From: Sipunculus nudus
Lineage: Eukaryota > Annelida > Sipuncula > Golfingiida > Sipunculidae
Assembly (NCBI GenBank): GCA_026874595.1
Contig: CM049309.1
Span: 48,964,079 to 49,028,078, forward strand
Direction of reading: 5' to 3'
DNA: 64,000 bases
The notes below the pieces were generated by a model. The model was given only the letters and a program-made list of their open reading frames with translations. It did no database searches and was not told the DNA's origin. Shown piece after piece: positions 21,684-33,235 of the stretch (within the stretch, counting starts at the first letter, position 1; each line of letters starts with the position of its first letter). Position numbers and translations under genes: made by a program.

Positions 21684-24480
21684 AAAAGGGACATAATCAG
21701 GAGCAATATTATGCCTTTTCTTTAACACTATCAGTTCAGTTTTGCTTTTCGTTTCTCAGCAAACCCATCCCAGCACACAGTATCATACGCTCTGAACACA
21801 GCGCGTTACCTCCCGGCACAGTGACCTTCCACTCACACGCTGTGGGAAATAGCAGGATTTTTAAGGTTTGGCAACACTAAGTCAGTTTGCGCCAGATAAA
21901 TTAAAATCCGATTGGCTCTGCGTTTTAAAAAAATCTGCAGAACTGGTAGATGAAATCTGATTGGCCTAGCGCGCGTGTACAGACATAGTTATGCGGGGCA
22001 AGCTCGTGCGGCGCGCAATACAGGAAACAGCAGGCAGCGGGGGATAACTGACCTCAGACAAGTCAGTATAAAGACTGTGTTGAAAGCTGACGATTGCATC
22101 GTGTGTATTCCAATGGGCGTGAAAAGAGTCAGTGTTACCAAGCGTTTTCCACAGCAGTTTAAAGTGAACGGTACCTCGAAGACCATCCGTTTCTGCTAGC
22201 GATACCTGCAATGTGTTTGGTTAAATATAACGCAGGGGGAATTCCAAAGAGACAGCACCGCCTAGTGGCCAAACCTTACCGGCAAGCGCGATTTAATGCA
22301 GCGGTTAGTGTAGCGAATAGTTGAGCGTAGCGTTGCCGCTGCTGATGGAGCGTAACAGTATCAGTACCCCGCAGACGGCTGCTTAACACATTGTTATTGC
22401 TCTGCGTGTTGGTAACCACAGTCCAGTTTGTTTGTTTATCATAAAAAGACCGCGTGAAAAGAGGTCTGATTGTGAGCCATCCAGTGTTTTATCCAGCGGG
22501 AACATGTATTACATTTTTTTGGACCATAGCATCTATGATGCTCATGTATTTCATTTTAGTTATATATATTTTAAACTTATCTATTAATTCGTTGTGAGAT
22601 AAAAAAAAACATATCTCCAGTATGCTTGGTGATATCTTTAATACTTGTTATTCCTGCTCTGTACATAGCGTTATTGTAGACAATGGTGTTGTGTACTTTT
22701 ATATGAGAATTAAAGAATATTAGTTCTGATAAAATTTCATTACATATATTAACATCTTGAAAGTTATATGTACCCCAAATCTCAAATACTTCTTTCAAGA
22801 AAGTATGATATGTGTTCTTGAAGTAACTGAAATATTGTGATTTTAGATTGCATTTTAATATGAGGGGACCTATTTTTTTAAGCTGCACATTAACTATTTG
22901 TCCCCATCCATTATCAATTGGACCAGAAATAAATCTTTTGATCCATCGAAGTTTAAAAGCTTCCATTTTAGATTTTAAATGAATCATATCTAGCCCACCT
23001 TTTTTTTTAATTTCTGCAATTAAGGTTGCTCTCTTTTTTTTCCTGCTTACCCCAGATAAACTTAAACAACAGACATTCAGTTTCTTTTATATAAGTGAAC
23101 GGAGGATTTTGGAAGATTTGTAAAGCATAAGTCAACTGTGATAAAAAATTGTGAGATTTTATAATTGTTATTTTACCTGATAGTGTATTAGATCTTGTTG
23201 ACCATATATTTAAAACTGATTTTATTTTACTCAAAATTTTCTTGTAATGATATCTGTCGTTATCCGCCAGTCTGGATGTATGTAAATACCTCAAACTTTA
23301 ATGGGGTCTGTACACCATTTCAATCCGAAATTGCGGATACTCTGATATGTATTTTTGTTATCTTCTATTACTGGCTTTACTTACAGTTTTGTCTTAATTA
23401 ACCCTAAGACCTAATATTTTCTGAAAGTGTTTAAATGTTGAGATTGCTTCTTTTATTGAGTGTTAACCTCCAGTCAGAAACAGAACAGTGTCTTCAGCAT
23501 ATTGGATTACCTTATGTTTCCTGCCTGCAACATTTATTCCTGTTATTTGGGGTTATTACGTATTTTAATTGCTAATATTTTTCAAGCTAAAACAAATAGT
23601 TATGGTGATAGGGGACACCCTTGTCTGACATCACAAGTTATAGGAAAATAATCTGTGGCCCAGCCTCTGTTTATTATGCAACTGTTAATATAGGTGAAAA
23701 GTATGTTTATCCATTTTTTTTATATATTTCCAAAGTTAAATAAATCCCAACTATTTTGAATATATGTCCATTCTAAGGAAACGAAAGCTTTTTCAAAATC
23801 AATTGATATAAGGTAACTTTCAATATTATGTTTTTGAATTGGCAAATAAATCTGTAATTTTGAAAATATTTTCTCCAATATATCTGTTTTAAATAAACCC
23901 GGAAATGTTAAATTGTCTAATACATTCTTAAGTCTATTAGCTAGAGTTTTAGAAAAAAATCTTGTAGTCAGTATTTAACATTGAGAGAGGACGACAATCC
24001 TTTAAAAGTAATGCATCCTTGCCTTTCTTTGGAATTAAGCAGAGAATCCCTTGTCGTAAAATGGATGGTAAGTTGCCTATTTTGAAAGAATGTTTTATTG
24101 CATTTATATAATGTTCTTTTATTTCTTCAGAGAAGACTGTAAAATTCTACCGGCAGACCATTATGTCTAGGTGTTTTATCTAGCTGAAGAGATGTTAGTG
24201 TTGCAAATATTTGTGAACGTGTAAATTCTCGATCACAATCTTGTTTATCATCTGTAGACAATGTTTTGATAATATTTCTAGTTTTATAAAGTTTTTTTCT
24301 AAACTTTTCAACAGTGCCTATTGATGTATATAGAGGCTGGTAGAATCGGCAGTTAAAGATTGATTTTAAAGAGTTAAAAGCTATTTTTCGTGTTAATTCA
24401 ACATGCTTTATTGTTGACTGGTAACCTTTAAGTATAAGATGGTGGATGACAGTATTTAGTTGTAATTATCTATGGTCAGT
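21684..24480 (-). pseudogene. L1/Tx1-like LINE ORF2 remnant (reverse transcriptase), 5' truncated
   Basis: On the minus strand, from high to low coordinates, the frames show typical non-LTR reverse transcriptase blocks. These are LQLDKT(P)...GLPVEFY (24190-24140); LIPKKGKDALLLKDCRPLS (around 24040-23985); LISIDFEKAF (23808-23783); VRQGCPLSP (23630-23607); QYAEDTVLFL (23501-23490); STRSNTLSGKITIIKS; FIWGK; and MEAFKLRWIKRFISGP. The C-terminal part reads on to about 22513. The catalytic YADD box is YAED here. The endonuclease domain is absent, so the copy is truncated at its 5' end. Frameshifts and stops occur throughout. From 22522 to 21684 the sequence matches a second copy at 51.4 kb and is taken as the end of ORF2 plus 3' UTR; it is split by an insertion at 21786-22354. 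The enzyme would copy LINE RNA at a nicked target, but this copy is dead. Confidence 0.85.
21786..22354. mobile_element. 569-bp inserted element with 9-bp TSD and TACGCTC inverted ends
   Basis: ACAGTATCA occurs at 21777-21785 and 22355-22363, directly flanking a segment that begins TACGCTC and ends GAGCGTA. The second LINE copy near 51.5 kb is collinear across the same point (CACACAGT, CCAGTACC) but lacks the segment, so it is a natural empty site. A 9-bp duplication is typical of Mutator-like elements; Merlin (8-9 bp) is an alternative. The inverted ends are short (7 bp perfect, then weak similarity). The body is GC- and CpG-rich for this window, contains two ATTGGC (CCAAT-type) motifs near 21910 and 21960, and encodes no transposase. 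Confidence 0.8.
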
Positions 24481-24518
24481 CATAGATAAAACTAAGTGAC
24501 AGGAAACCTAGATTAAAC

Positions 24519-24675
24519 TGTTACTAATGCAAATTTGCTCAGGGGAAAACATTGGACCGATCCAGGTTTCGAACCCATGTTGGTTCCGCACAAGTCCGGC
24601 GTACCAACCGTTTCGCTAGAAAAGCAAGCTTCACCAGCGAGACAGTTCGGTCCGCTGATATGTCAACCCGTAACA
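24519..24675 (-). repeat. Solo LTR of the TRIM family
   Basis: Read on the minus strand it runs from TGTTACGGGTTGACAT to TAGTAACA, a complete 157-bp LTR with no internal region beside it. The A-box TAGCGAAACGG lies at 24618-24608 and the B-box GGTTCGAAACC at 24575-24565, 43 bp apart. Solo LTRs arise by recombination between the two LTRs of an element. No flanking target duplication is evident (TAAAC and ATACA). It lies about 40 bp from the 5' truncation point of the LINE. Confidence 0.8.
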
Positions 24676-25420
24676 ATACACACAGCCCTATGTCTAACCT
24701 ACTGCTGTGGGTCATACCCTTTGGCTAGTGGGCATTGATTGTACCACCTGCTACTTTGTGGCCAGCTTACAGATGACATCTTTAATTTTTCATCATTACT
24801 GTATATACTGATACATAAGGAAAATCCTGATGAAGAAGCTAATTAATGGTTTGAATATGCCGAACAATATTAAACCGCCTACCCTGATATTACGACAACG
24901 ATATTTTAAATCAAAGAAGGAACAATTAAATTGTGTGTATATTATAAAGTAAAATCACAAAATGTGTCCTGCAACAAGCAAATAAGGAAAAGAATCTATC
25001 GGATTCTGGTAATGTTTTCCAATGTATGTGAAATCTCTTTCTAAATAAATTTCCTTTACAATAGAATCTAATGCATTAAATTAAAACATATTCCCATATA
25101 CATTTCGTATTTTTACTGGGGTGTTCACAAAACGACCACCAAAAAAAACCAAAGGAGAAAGGATTTCAACTGTGGTGGTAACACTCTATTTTTAACATTG
25201 TTATTACAAGATTTTCTGCTCTTGTAATCACTTATATTTTGCTTCTACCCATGGAAAGCAAGGCAGACCTGTTCCATATACAGTGATGTGTGATATGCTG
25301 ACCATTGCAGTCAGGAACAGATTCGAGGTTCCATTAAGAATTCACTATTTTTCCCAGGATTTATAACCTGTCGTTAAGACATAACAGGGAATCTCTGAGG
25401 CTCATAACGAGATTTAACCA
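24676..25420. other. No recognisable feature
   Basis: AT-rich sequence between the solo LTR and the next SINE. Nothing to support. Confidence 0.4.
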
Positions 25421-25422
25421 TT

Positions 25423-25512
25423 ATGTCATTGATGCACCGGAGGGTTTCGAACCAGGGACCTTCAGCTCTGAAGTCCAACGCCTTAACCACTAGGCTACGT
25501 CCAACCTGGCGT
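25423..25512 (-). mobile_element. SINE head of a second tRNA-derived family
   Basis: The minus strand reads GTAGCCTAGTGGTTAAGGCG (a perfect A-box, TAGCCTAGTGG) and, 44 bp from its start, GGTTCGAAACC (a perfect B-box). That is the exact spacing of a tRNA gene. The acceptor stem is not paired and no CCA-type end follows, so I call it a SINE or tRNA pseudogene. The A-box half was copied again at 25981-26011 by the tandem duplication described next; the B-box half was not. Confidence 0.75.
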
Positions 25513-26467
25513 GATCTATCTTCACGCCTGACCTCAAACGGAGCACCCATTCACCTTCGTCTGATGACAAATGGTTTAAAAGTGTTAATATATACGTCGC
25601 ATGTCCAAGGTGTTTTATATACTGTGTATTCGTGATCGAGAGGAGGAATTTCGTATGATAAAAGAAGTTAATTTACCTTCTATAGTGACCGAGAGACATT
25701 TAGAAGACCGTGTTTGGCAGAAGAGGAAGGTATGTTAGCACTAGCCGTAATGATGGTCAGCGTTCATTTCCCTGTAAGACAAAAGAAGTTTGCAAATATG
25801 AGGAACTACTAGAATTATTCAGAAATACAGTTCCTCTTGGACATAAGAAATTCACTTATATGAGTACCTGATGGACTAATTGAGAAATTTTACTTCTTGA
25901 ATAATTGAGAAATACAATTCCTCTTGGATCAAAGAAGTTTGCATATATGAGTAATGACTTAAAAGTGTTAGTCCAAAAAAGTCCAACGCCTTAACCACTA
26001 GGCTACGTCCCACCTGGCGTGATCTATCTTCACGCCTGACCTCAAACGGAGCACCCATTCACCTTCGTCTGATGACAAATGGTTTAAAAGTGTTAATATA
26101 TACGTCGCATGTCCAAGGTGTTTTATATACTGTGTATTCGTGATCGAGAGGAGGAATTTCGTATGATAAAAGAAGTTAATTTACCTTCTATAGTGACCGA
26201 GAGACATTTAGAAGACCGTGTTTGGCAGAAGAGGAAGGTATGTTAGCACTAGCCGTAATGATCGTCAGCGTTCATTTCCCTGTGAGACAAAAGAAGTTTG
26301 CAAATATGAGGAACTACTAGAATTATTCAGAAATACAGTTCCTCTTGGACATAAGAAATTCACTTATATGAGTACCTGATGGACTAATTGAGAAATTTTA
26401 CTTCTTGAATAATTGAGAAATACAATTCCTCTTGGATCAAAGAAGTTTGCATATATGAGTAATGACT
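25473..26467. repeat. Recent tandem duplication, 508-bp period
   Basis: Segment 25473-25959 recurs at 25981-26467 with about three substitutions in 487 bp (for example ATGATGGTC versus ATGATCGTC). The junction at 25960-25980 (AGTCCAAAAAAGTCCAACG) contains a short microhomology, AGTCCAA. The duplication starts inside the tRNA-like SINE head and includes the 7-bp hairpin GGCGTGA/TCACGCC at 25510 and 26018. Confidence 0.9.
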
Positions 26468-27420
26468 GAGAAGAGATCCTACGGGAATGATTGAGATATA
26501 CTATTTCTGTTTGACAAAAGAAAGTGCATATATGAGTAAATAATTGAATTATTTAGCAGAGTTCCTACTGGAATGATTGAGAAATACAACTCCTGTTTGA
26601 AAAAAGAAGTCGGCACACGTGAGGTCCGATTAGAGTGATATCGAAGATGAATTTGTTGAACAAAAGGGGTTTGCGCCTGTATCTGCTGGAATAATAGAGG
26701 GTTGTGCAACGTGGAACAGCTCTTTTGTTTATATAATGGATAGACTGATTTCCTTTTGAGTAAAAAGTGGCGTATGTGTGATCTGCGTGAATCTTGCAGA
26801 TAGAGTGAACTTTCAACGGAACGTCCTGTTGTTCAAAGAATGTTTGACTTTATGAGAACCGACTTGAACGAACAAACGAAACGTTGACTCCAGCAAGCCT
26901 GGGCACGCACCGGCTGTCTCACCAACGACAGTTCAGAAAAAAAAGTTCAGAAGAATTAGTTCCCAGGTATGAGCCTCCAGATATTGTAGAAACAAAGAGA
27001 AGCGAAGTCTGGGTATATATTTGTAGATGCCACACCAAGGAGAGCGTAGAGGTATCCAGGACGCCTTCAAAGATTATCTCCAGAACATCCAGCACTGAGG
27101 TCAAGACGAGAAGTCAGACGAACTAGCAGAACAGCAGCAACCACGTCCACTCTGTGATGAACGCCTGAACACCCTACGCACCTGCAAACAGTTTGGCACG
27201 AGTCTAGAACCTTTATTTTGAATGAGAACCTTCCGGAGTCTTCAGGCAAATGGGTTTTAAGTTGGATAAAAGAGATTAAGTACATACTTGCGTGACCAAG
27301 GCAATTTCTCATTGAACAAAAGAGGCATGTGAGTACAATGTGAATAACAATGGGGCTAAACCAGAGGATGGATATTTCGTTTGACAAATGAAGCACCAGC
27401 TGGACACGGGCCCAGAATTT
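25770..27420. repeat. Degenerate tandem repeat, 60-90 bp units
   Basis: A theme close to GACAAAAGAAGTTTGCATATATGAGTA, followed by an ATTGAGAAATACAATTCCTCTT-like part, recurs irregularly at about 25783, 25838, 25928, 26286, 26440, 26510, 26600, 26660, 26840 and 27310. Units become more diverged to the right. The 508-bp duplication copied several of them at once. Short open frames inside (such as 26884-27126) show no family motif. Confidence 0.6.
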
Positions 27421-27549
27421 AAATTCGCCTTTTGGCTTCTCGAACATGCCAGAGGGGTTTGGGACGCTGTCGGACAATCTTGTAATTAAATTCCGACGTA
27501 AAACCCTTCTGAAGTAGGAGTATATGTTACTTATAAAAGGTGACGAGCC

Positions 27550-28262
27550 ATAAAACTATGGCTTGAATATTTAATTTTCGTACAGTTCTATGCAGAATGT
27601 AATGAGGTGAATATTACCCCTCCAAGCAGTCCGAAATAACCACCAGGGCACCCTTTCTTTCATTGGCTACAGATTATAGGATGATTGAATTACATCTATA
27701 TGCCTTTTTTAGATTATGCTACCTACATATTATTTTAAAGCCGCCTGCCATAATAGCTAGACCACAGCGAGCTGAACGTTTGTTTCATTTTGCGGGATTA
27801 TGCCCGATTAAGCTGAATAATTAATAATTTTAATATTTCCCCATTAGGTGCCCCTATTTCTTTTGTGCTGCAAGGTCCTCCATGCCTGTGACCCTTTTTC
27901 AGGAGGCGCGTCGGGGATTTTTACTGGCCTGTTAAGACCGTGGCCAGAGCGCATGTCCTGCCCGAAAGGCATTTCCGTGCAATACGCGGTCACGCGGGTT
28001 CAATATAAACCCATTGATCCCACATATCCATTGTTATAAAACTATGGCTTGAATATTTTATTTTCGTACAGTTCTATACAGAGTGTAATGAGGTTGATAT
28101 GACCCCTCCAAGCAGTCCCAAATAAGCACTGGGGACCTTTCTTTCATTGGCTACAGATTATAAAATTATTGATCTACATCTATATGCCTTTTTTAGATTA
28201 TGCTACCTACATATTATTTTAAAGCCGCCTGCCCTAATAGCTAGACCACAGTGAGCTGAACG
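27550..28262. repeat. Spaced direct duplication, 486-bp offset
   Basis: Segments 27550-27778 and 28036-28262 align end to end (ATAAAACTATGGCTTGAATA ... GAGCTGAACG) with roughly 10% differences and small indels. The 257 bp between them is unique. It is either an older partial tandem duplication or a direct-repeat-flanked element; the termini lack TG...CA, so LTRs are unlikely. Confidence 0.85.
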
Positions 28263-31200
28263 GTCCTCACGGCTCAGTGACCTGACATCATGAATATTAG
28301 TAGGACTCTTTGACCTTATGCGAGTACCCTGTGGGGCTGATGATATCGAACGTGATGAACATCGCTCTTCTGCTTTATTTATTGCAGAATCTTCAACATT
28401 ATTAATTCAAAACGCTAATGTTCATAATACCATCGTTCGGCTGGAAGCCTCGTCTGAAAGTGTTTGATTTCTGACCATAAAGAAAGTATTAAATGAACAA
28501 ATATGACCTGAATCCAAAGTCGGAAGTATCAAGAATTAATTATTTACGAAGACAATGTGTTTCTCTTTGAAAAGGCAGTGAAGCAGTCCGATGGGCGCGC
28601 TGTTTATTCGGCATTAGTTACCTTTTAAGTGTCAGCGTTGGCATTTATTGTCAACTCTAACGATTAAGCCAGCGTTTTGTTATTATGTATAAATCTATGT
28701 AGGTTAATATACGAGCCGCCTCTGTTGTTTGCTAAAGTTGGCTGTTACATCAAAATTTCGTTCTTAATAAAAATTGTAAAATTTAAAAAAAAGGCATCCC
28801 GGCATCATAAGCTGATAAAGGAAGATTAATAATTCATTATTGAAACTGGGATGCTTGAAAGAAACTAGTTCAGAGCCCATAGGAAATCGGCTTTTATGTG
28901 TGCTGCTAGCAGCTTTGTTGCCAATACACCCTTCACGCTGGCTGTAAATAGATATTTGTGCGCTAAACGTCCTAACAAGACGTCATTACCAACTTAACGA
29001 GTAGAAATATATTGAAGATTGAGAAATCATTGTTAAGGCACTGCCTTGATCAATCAAAAATAAAAATCATATGAAATAACAGGAAGGAAAATTACTAGAT
29101 TCATTCGAGTTGAATTTCATTATTTTTGCTATCTGAATAACGGATGGTGATGGGTGCTAAATATAGAAACTTCGTAATTGGATCTCGTGATACGGTGACT
29201 GGACACCTAAAGTTGCTCACTCCAATATATGGGAACAAACCGTCCCTGTCATACGAAGGCAATCACTCACCACCTCAATGTGGTGATTATGTGCTTTGGA
29301 ATGTTAGCGACAAGTCACAGATAAACAAAACCAGATGCAGGCCAACATAAAAAATAATTGCTCTATAGAGTCACTGCTCCTGTCTTTCATGGATATGTTT
29401 GTGTGTGAATGAGCACCACTCTTAAAGTCCTTGGTATTGATTTTGTAGATCTTGCCCAAATTTCTTCAAGGAAATAGTTATGGGCATTTATATTGCAAAC
29501 ATCATCAATTAAAAATTATGAAATATATTGTGTTGTTCATGCCATTTCAAGAATTGTTACAATTTTTTTCCTTTCTGCAGCTTTCTGTTTCATTTTGTTC
29601 CCAAAAGATTCAAACAAAACTCAATATTTTTGGTCAAAGATGCCCTAGAACAATTTATATATTCTTTGGTGTGGCCTAGTTGAATACGACTTAGTTAACA
29701 CTGCTGGTCCCATTAAATATTACATCATGTCAGCCATCAATAAGTTCAGAAGGCGATTGAACTTAAAACCGGGTGTTAGAGAAAATTCAAGGCTTGTATG
29801 TGAAAACGTGTGTCTTAATTTACTGCACAAGACAGTTGTCAAATAGATGAAGGGAAAAGGATCTTTTGGTCCGTCCATGTAGGGAAATATCATTTATTAA
29901 TATGCGTTTAATGACAGGAAAAATAAAATAATATTAAGTTTCTGGATCTGAACCTAGTAGAACTGTTGAACTAGCTCCATTCGTGATTGATGAAAAAACT
30001 CATGTGAACAGCTGGATTGACAAACCTCCTACGGCCAGTCGGCTTTATTGTGACTTTACCAAGGGCCCTGTGGTACTGGGAGCTACTTCAAACGCTATTA
30101 CTTTAGCCATTTTGCAATTTCCCAAGAGCCTGGATTTCGGAGACTTTGTGAAAGGAGACCGACATTTTAAGTATTTATTAATGCACTTCATACGTAACTC
30201 ATACTGCCGTTGGTTACGGTATGAATTTTACAAATCAAGTAAACAATGGGGAGAACAGTTTATAATTCAGGGCACCAGACCTCAGAGAAGCTCTCTAGTG
30301 CTGGAGGAGGAAATAAAGGCCAGGCAGCCATTTATGTATTTCCAGATTCTGCATAAGGTCCTACAAAGGATAATAGAGGTCAAGGGGTCACTACAATAGA
30401 GGTCAGGAGGTCAGAGGAATATGGCCGGTTCCGGTTATATCAGTATATCCACACGCTGACAAGGGGTCAAATTGATCAGTCCGGGTTATGTTGTATCGTT
30501 ATGCCCTTAGTACAATGAAAATGGGTTATCACCATCTAAAATTGGTTTATAACGTACTGAAACTGGAAATCTGAAAGCCTATAAGGATTTTCTTGTGTCA
30601 TACTATTATACAGACCATTAAAAAAATCTGTCTGATATTCAGTATTCTGGTTTACCCATTTTACCAACGATTTATCGTTTATCTTAGTGCAGAAACAGTC
30701 CTGATAGATGATTAAGCCTCTCTGTCTTTATAATTTAGACAACTACAATAAATTTCCCTAATTTTGTTACAGAATTACTGTCATAATGATCATAATTGTA
30801 ACAACAAGTTTTAATTATTTCACCATTTTATCTCAATTCAGACTGTTAGAAATCCAGTTCTGACGGTATCAAATGTATTTCGCCATGATATGTAAACCAC
30901 ATTCCAGAATGATTAATGAATGCCAACATTCCATTGGGTGCAATTACTCATTTAATGTGGAATTGTCTGAAACACGAAGCTGAAGGCGCATATTGTGTAA
31001 ACATTTAAATAATTTGTAATTAATTTTTCGTATTAGATTTATAATTTATTTTTCTCATCTAGTAGATGAGATATTTCCTAATGAGAATTAGAACTCAATT
31101 CAGGAGAAGGAAGGTGAGTTAGTCCTTTTGATTATGTAATTAACAAGTCGATAAAATAAAAAACAGAAACGGATATCTTCACCATTTACCATGAAATTTA

Positions 31201-33235
31201 CTCAAAGTATGTATGAAAACATTTATGTGAGGCGTTCCAATTGAACTGATGGGACCTAATTTGTGTCATTTTTCTAGTCCTGCCGAAAACTGCACAGCAG
31301 TGGATAGGAAGCCCATACTATTACAACGCTATTTCTGAACATCGTCGTTATAAAATAGGTCTGAGTGACGGATTAATACAAAATAATACGTGAATGTATA
31401 CTAAACAATACGTGTCTCTCATTTTCATGGTGGCTGTTTTTCTATCCTGCCACATGTCCCCCACATAATCCACGGGGGACAATGTTTTAATTCAACAACA
31501 CGCTGAGGTAATTTACCAACATGCTGAATTATATCAGTTTCTTCTTCGCACGTGGTGGTGGTAACTGTTAAAGAGTTAACATGCAGACGGCTGGTCCAGT
31601 TACCTTTTAAATTGTTTGTGAACCGTGCTGCATCGTAACAAGTTTTGACAATCTTGTTTTCCTCATCTAGATGTTCAGCGTAGTTTCGGACATTGCATGG
31701 AGTGAAACTCTGACACCCCCTTCAGACTGTTAGATGGACAAAAGTGCCCCCTGGTGTCGGAAAACATTATTTTCATGCACTTCGATAATGTCTGAAATAC
31801 TGTTGATTATGATACTCGTCCTGTCTCAGGTGGAAGAAGAACATTGCTTACATTATCATAGTATGCTCAATACAAATATTTCCCTTATAATGCACAATTA
31901 AACTGATACTATATTCTGATTTTCCATCAGGCCAAATAAGTGCCCAGGAAGTTAACATGTCAATGTGGGCCTCCCTTCTCAATCAAAGTCCGAGTAACAG
32001 GAATGATGAGGGATTTGCTGCGACATTGGTTTTATTTCTCTAACTTTTCCGGTAATTACGCTTCATTATTGTCTACCTGATTCCGACAGATTACGTGAAA
32101 AGGTTTTACAGATTTTCTCGTAGTCGTTGAAATCAGCTGCTAACCAATCTGGGAAATCCATTCAGAACTGGATCACATGCAATTTTGACACGAAAAGTGA
32201 TGGCAAATAGCAAACAGCTCCTTTTATATTTAGAGCGAGCGTTTAACAATGTTTTCAAATAGTTCGGTAACATTCATTGTCCTGGAATGAGGTGTGAATG
32301 AAACTACAGTAAAATATCCAAAAGCCCATTAATTGGTCCAGAAGAAGTCCGTCAGTGCACATCAGTAGCTTCCTAAAGCACTTCCGCTTCCCGTTAAAGG
32401 AATGAAAATATTAAAGCTACGACAAGGCCTCAGGCCAGGGGCTTTGAAATGAACTAAACCACTGAGTCTCTTGAGTGCGGAACAAGATCTCTCTATTGTA
32501 CTTACGGTAATATTGTTTTTTTACCTTAAAGACAAAGCATAATAAATCTTGTTCACACCCCAGGCACTGGCAGGCCCGAAGGACTAAACGTCAGAAGACT
32601 TTGTAGAAAACTGAATAATGGTGTTCGTTTACCATGATAATCAAGGCTGTTTTATTATTAATTTGACTGAGACGCTTTGGGTTTCAAACAAATATTTTAA
32701 CACATGTGGAGAATTAAATCCTCGCAAATGAACTATAATCACGATTTTCCATTAAGCAGAAATCATGGCAATTTCCAGATTCTACACGGAGCTTAAAAAT
32801 AATCGATGTTTATAGTTAAGTTGTCTATACTGGTTATTAACTGATAGCGAAAATCCTAAATTACCGTCCAGATATAATAGGCTAAGGGTTTCTTTTGCCC
32901 TCTTTCTCAAGCTCATTAATACATCGTGCTAATGCTGCTCAATGAAGCCAACTGGGTCCCGTCTATTAAATAATTCCATACGCAGAGTAAACACACAAAA
33001 AGGTATCGTCAACGTTCAAACTGTCCTAAATTATTTCTTACTTTTTTTTAATATATCAGAAAACCAGAGGTATTCATGGGGAATATCCGGGTGAACGGGG
33101 CTGTTATTACTAGATCTTCCGCACGTTACGTCATGCTATACGTAGGAATATGTGATGATGAGCGCAGAACACGTTTAATTGTTTGTTGGATGTCCAGCTT
33201 AATGTGAAAGATTGATTTAAAACGGAGCAAGCGAG
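28263..33235. other. AT-rich DNA with no recognisable gene
   Basis: Contains a 138-codon plus-strand open frame (29983-30399) with no family resemblance and a perfect 8-bp palindrome, CTCATCTA-G-TAGATGAG (31064-31080). No repeat shared with other parts of the window was found. Confidence 0.45.

Noticed and set aside
25423-25512. tRNA gene on the minus strand
   Set aside because: A and B boxes and their spacing are right, but there is no paired acceptor stem; treated as a SINE head.
27550-28262. LTR pair of a second miniature retroelement
   Set aside because: Repeat ends lack TG/CA, and there is no primer site or purine tract at the boundaries.
29983-30399. 138-codon plus-strand open frame
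   Set aside because: No recognisable motif, domain or splice context; plausible by chance in 64 kb of six-frame sequence.
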